From Methanothrix sp. (GTDB taxonomy: Archaea > Halobacteriota > Methanosarcinia > Methanotrichales > Methanotrichaceae), in contig JAQVZT010000158.1 in assembly GCA_028708055.1 (NCBI GenBank), positions 1 through 6,177 of the forward strand: a stretch of DNA of 6,177 nt, given 5' to 3'. Shown piece after piece: positions 4,949 to 6,177 of this stretch. How positions within the stretch are numbered: position 1 is the first letter of the stretch; each line of letters opens with the position of its first letter. The notes beneath the pieces were generated by a model. The model had not been told where the DNA came from. It did no database searches and worked only from the letters and a program-made list of their open reading frames with translations. The position numbers and the translations under genes were made by a program.

Positions 4949-5422
4949 ATGCCGCTAGAGCCATATGATTATCTGCGCATCCAGATCCAGATGGATTTTC
5001 AATGTCAGCGATGCGGCCATTGCTGCCAGGTAGCTGATCCCATTGATATTTATCCAAAAGATGTTCGCAGGCTGGCAAGCTTTCTTAATATCTCCGAGGA
5101 CCAGGTGATCAAAGAATACACCATCCCTCATCCCAGCGAGCCCGACCTTCTCGCCTTTAAGGATTCTTCTCCCTGCCGGTTTTATGATGCCGGCCAGAGA
5201 GGATGCAGGATTTATCAGGCAAGGCCAATGGTCTGCAGATGCAGCCCATTTCTCAGCCCGGGCCAGATCGGCCTTGAGGGAGTGGAGATTTATGAAGACT
5301 GCCCAGCTTCAGAGAAGAGCTACATAAGGATTCAAAGGGATCTGGATATTCTGCTTGCACCGAGCGCCAAGACGCAGAGGAAGCTAGAGAAGGCGCTGGC
5401 CAAGATGATGCAGATAGAATGA
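4949..5422 (+). CDS. YkgJ-family cysteine-cluster protein
   Basis: The 157-residue product matches the YkgJ/FliB-like putative zinc- or iron-chelating family. CQRCGHCC (19-26) gives the CxxCxxCC core. It is followed by PCRFYDAGQRGCRIYQARPMVCRC (split here as PCRF at 75-78, Cys86, and RPMVCRC at 92-98), the family's second cysteine group, and a last Cys118. Nine cysteines (19, 22, 25, 26, 76, 86, 96, 98, 118) in a small cytoplasmic protein imply a bound metal or Fe-S cluster. The biochemical role of the family is not established. The C-terminal 30 residues are a charged helix. The frame extends upstream to a TTG at 4892, but the added residues come from low-complexity DNA. ATG 4949 has a GGAG at a long 13-nt distance, and ATG 4991, just before the first cysteine, is an alternative. 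The geranylgeranyl reductase gene follows after 71 nt. Confidence 0.82.
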   Translation: MPLEPYDYLRIQIQMDFQCQRCGHCCQVADPIDIYPKDVRRLASFLNISEDQVIKEYTIPHPSEPDLLAFKDSSPCRFYDAGQRGCRIYQARPMVCRCSPFLSPGQIGLEGVEIYEDCPASEKSYIRIQRDLDILLAPSAKTQRKLEKALAKMMQIE

Positions 5423-5493
5423 ATAAAGCGGAATTGAACTGCGCTGAAATGGATTAAAATTAGTAATGAATTAAATGAGTTAAAAGAACTGAA
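5423..5493. promoter_or_regulatory. AT-rich spacer with possible TATA boxes before the GGR gene
   Basis: The 71-bp spacer contains two TATA-like blocks, ATTAAAATT at 5453-5461 and AATTAAAT at 5469-5476. The first would place a transcript start about 10 nt before the ATG at 5494, giving the reductase its own nearly leaderless mRNA. No T-run lies between the YkgJ-like stop and this ATG, so co-transcription is also possible. The CTGAAATG word occurs twice (5444 and 5489), the second overlapping the start codon. Confidence 0.4.
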
Positions 5494-6177
5494 ATGAAAT
5501 CCGATGTAATCGTAATAGGAGCAGGCCCGGGAGGGTCTATGGCCGCCAAAGCCGCGGCTGAGTCGGGCCTGAACGTCCTTCTTTTGGAAAAGCGGCAGGA
5601 GATAGGCGAGCCGGTAAGGTGCGCCGAAGGAGTGAGCTTCAGATCGGAGCTGTCCGAGCTGATCCGGGTTCAGCCCGACTGGATTTCAAGAGAGATACAC
5701 GGGGTCCGGATGCACTCGCCAAATAGCGATAGCTTCTGCATTGATGTGGACTGCAAAGGGGGAGGAGGGGGCGGGTTCATTCTGGAACGCAAGTGCTTTG
5801 ACCGGGGCCTGGCCATTCAGGCTGCCCGCTCCGGAGCAAGAGTGCTGGTCAAGACACGGGCTACGGGAATGGTCCGAAAGGACGGCCTCTGGAGGATCGC
5901 TGCCAGCTCCGGGGGCGAGTCCCTGCAGTTCGAGGCGCCCATGATCATTGGCGCGGACGGCGTCGAATCCAAGGTAGCCAGATGGGCAGGAATAGGCTCC
6001 GGGCTGAGGCAGGAGGAGATAATGGTCTGCGCCCAGTATCTGGTTTTAGAGGAGAGCATCGACCAGGACTGCTGCGAGTTTTTCTTTGGAAACCGAATGG
6101 CTCCGGGCGGATACGCATGGATCTTTCCCAAGGGAAGATGCAGGGGTAGAGGTCTTGCCAACGTGGGCATCGGCATC
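5494..6177 (+). CDS. Geranylgeranyl reductase family protein (partial, 3' end missing)
   Basis: An open frame runs from ATG 5494 to the last base without a stop, giving 228 residues, a little over half of the usual length of about 400. GAGPGG (9-14) at the very N-terminus is the FAD dinucleotide-binding loop, and Glu32 (LLEKR) is the ribose-binding acid. EIGEPVRCAEGVS (36-48) is a signature of geranylgeranyl reductases, GADGVES (153-159) is the second FAD motif, and PGGYAWIFPKG (204-214) with ANVGIGI (222-228) matches the substrate-domain region. Such flavoenzymes saturate isoprenoid double bonds; in archaea the main substrate is digeranylgeranylglycerophospholipid, giving archaeol membrane lipids, often with ferredoxin as donor. 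An uncommon run of six glycines (89-94) sits in a variable loop and is encoded by a G-rich tract. The start is the only Met placed just before the FAD loop; there is no Shine-Dalgarno sequence. Family assignment is firm, exact substrate is inferred. Confidence 0.9.
   Translation, partial: MKSDVIVIGAGPGGSMAAKAAAESGLNVLLLEKRQEIGEPVRCAEGVSFRSELSELIRVQPDWISREIHGVRMHSPNSDSFCIDVDCKGGGGGGFILERKCFDRGLAIQAARSGARVLVKTRATGMVRKDGLWRIAASSGGESLQFEAPMIIGADGVESKVARWAGIGSGLRQEEIMVCAQYLVLEESIDQDCCEFFFGNRMAPGGYAWIFPKGRCRGRGLANVGIGI

Noticed and set aside
1..6177. CRISPR array, insertion sequence or phage genes
   Set aside because: No regularly spaced repeats, transposase or integrase motifs, or target duplications were seen on either strand.

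Overview
The window reads as chromosomal DNA of a methanogenic archaeon. The strongest indicator is the first gene, which matches methanogenesis marker protein 14, a family restricted to methanogens. A geranylgeranyl reductase for archaeal ether lipids opens at the right edge. Gene starts have TATA/BRE-like boxes and little or no Shine-Dalgarno sequence, and coding regions are moderately GC-rich between AT-rich spacers. The style of the proteins suggests Methanosarcinales/Methanotrichales (a Methanothrix-like organism), but the genus is an inference.

Layout: (1) 1-365 is non-coding leader DNA with promoter-like and palindromic elements. (2) 366-2631, plus strand, is a tight two-gene unit. It holds mmp14 (an actin/HSP70-fold ATPase-like protein by its motifs), then, 4 nt later, a small protein resembling the Fe-S C-terminal domain of DNA primase large subunit (PriL) without the rest of PriL. 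A T-run follows at 2712. (3) 2632-3018 is a gene-poor convergent spacer with an imperfect inverted repeat, a nested 12-bp palindrome and a doubtful 35-codon hydrophobic ORF. (4) 3019-4191, minus strand, is a complete fold-type I PLP aminotransferase of the methionine/kynurenine/glutamine type. (5) 4192-4408 is a divergent regulatory region with a perfect 9-bp-stem hairpin, a tandem 15-bp repeat and TATA-like boxes. (6) 4409 to the window end, plus strand, carries a PNPOx-like flavin protein, a YkgJ-type cysteine-cluster protein and the first 228 codons of a geranylgeranyl reductase. No terminator-like T-run separates these three genes.

How the genes may work together: mmp14 and the PriL-like gene look co-transcribed and probably translationally coupled. 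That pairing of a methanogen-specific ATPase-like protein with a primase-type Fe-S domain of unknown role is the most interesting item here. The last three genes encode likely flavin, metal and FAD proteins and could form a redox-flavoured transcription unit ending in membrane lipid saturation. The aminotransferase stands alone and is read divergently from them. No tRNA, rRNA, CRISPR array, transposase or phage gene was seen.
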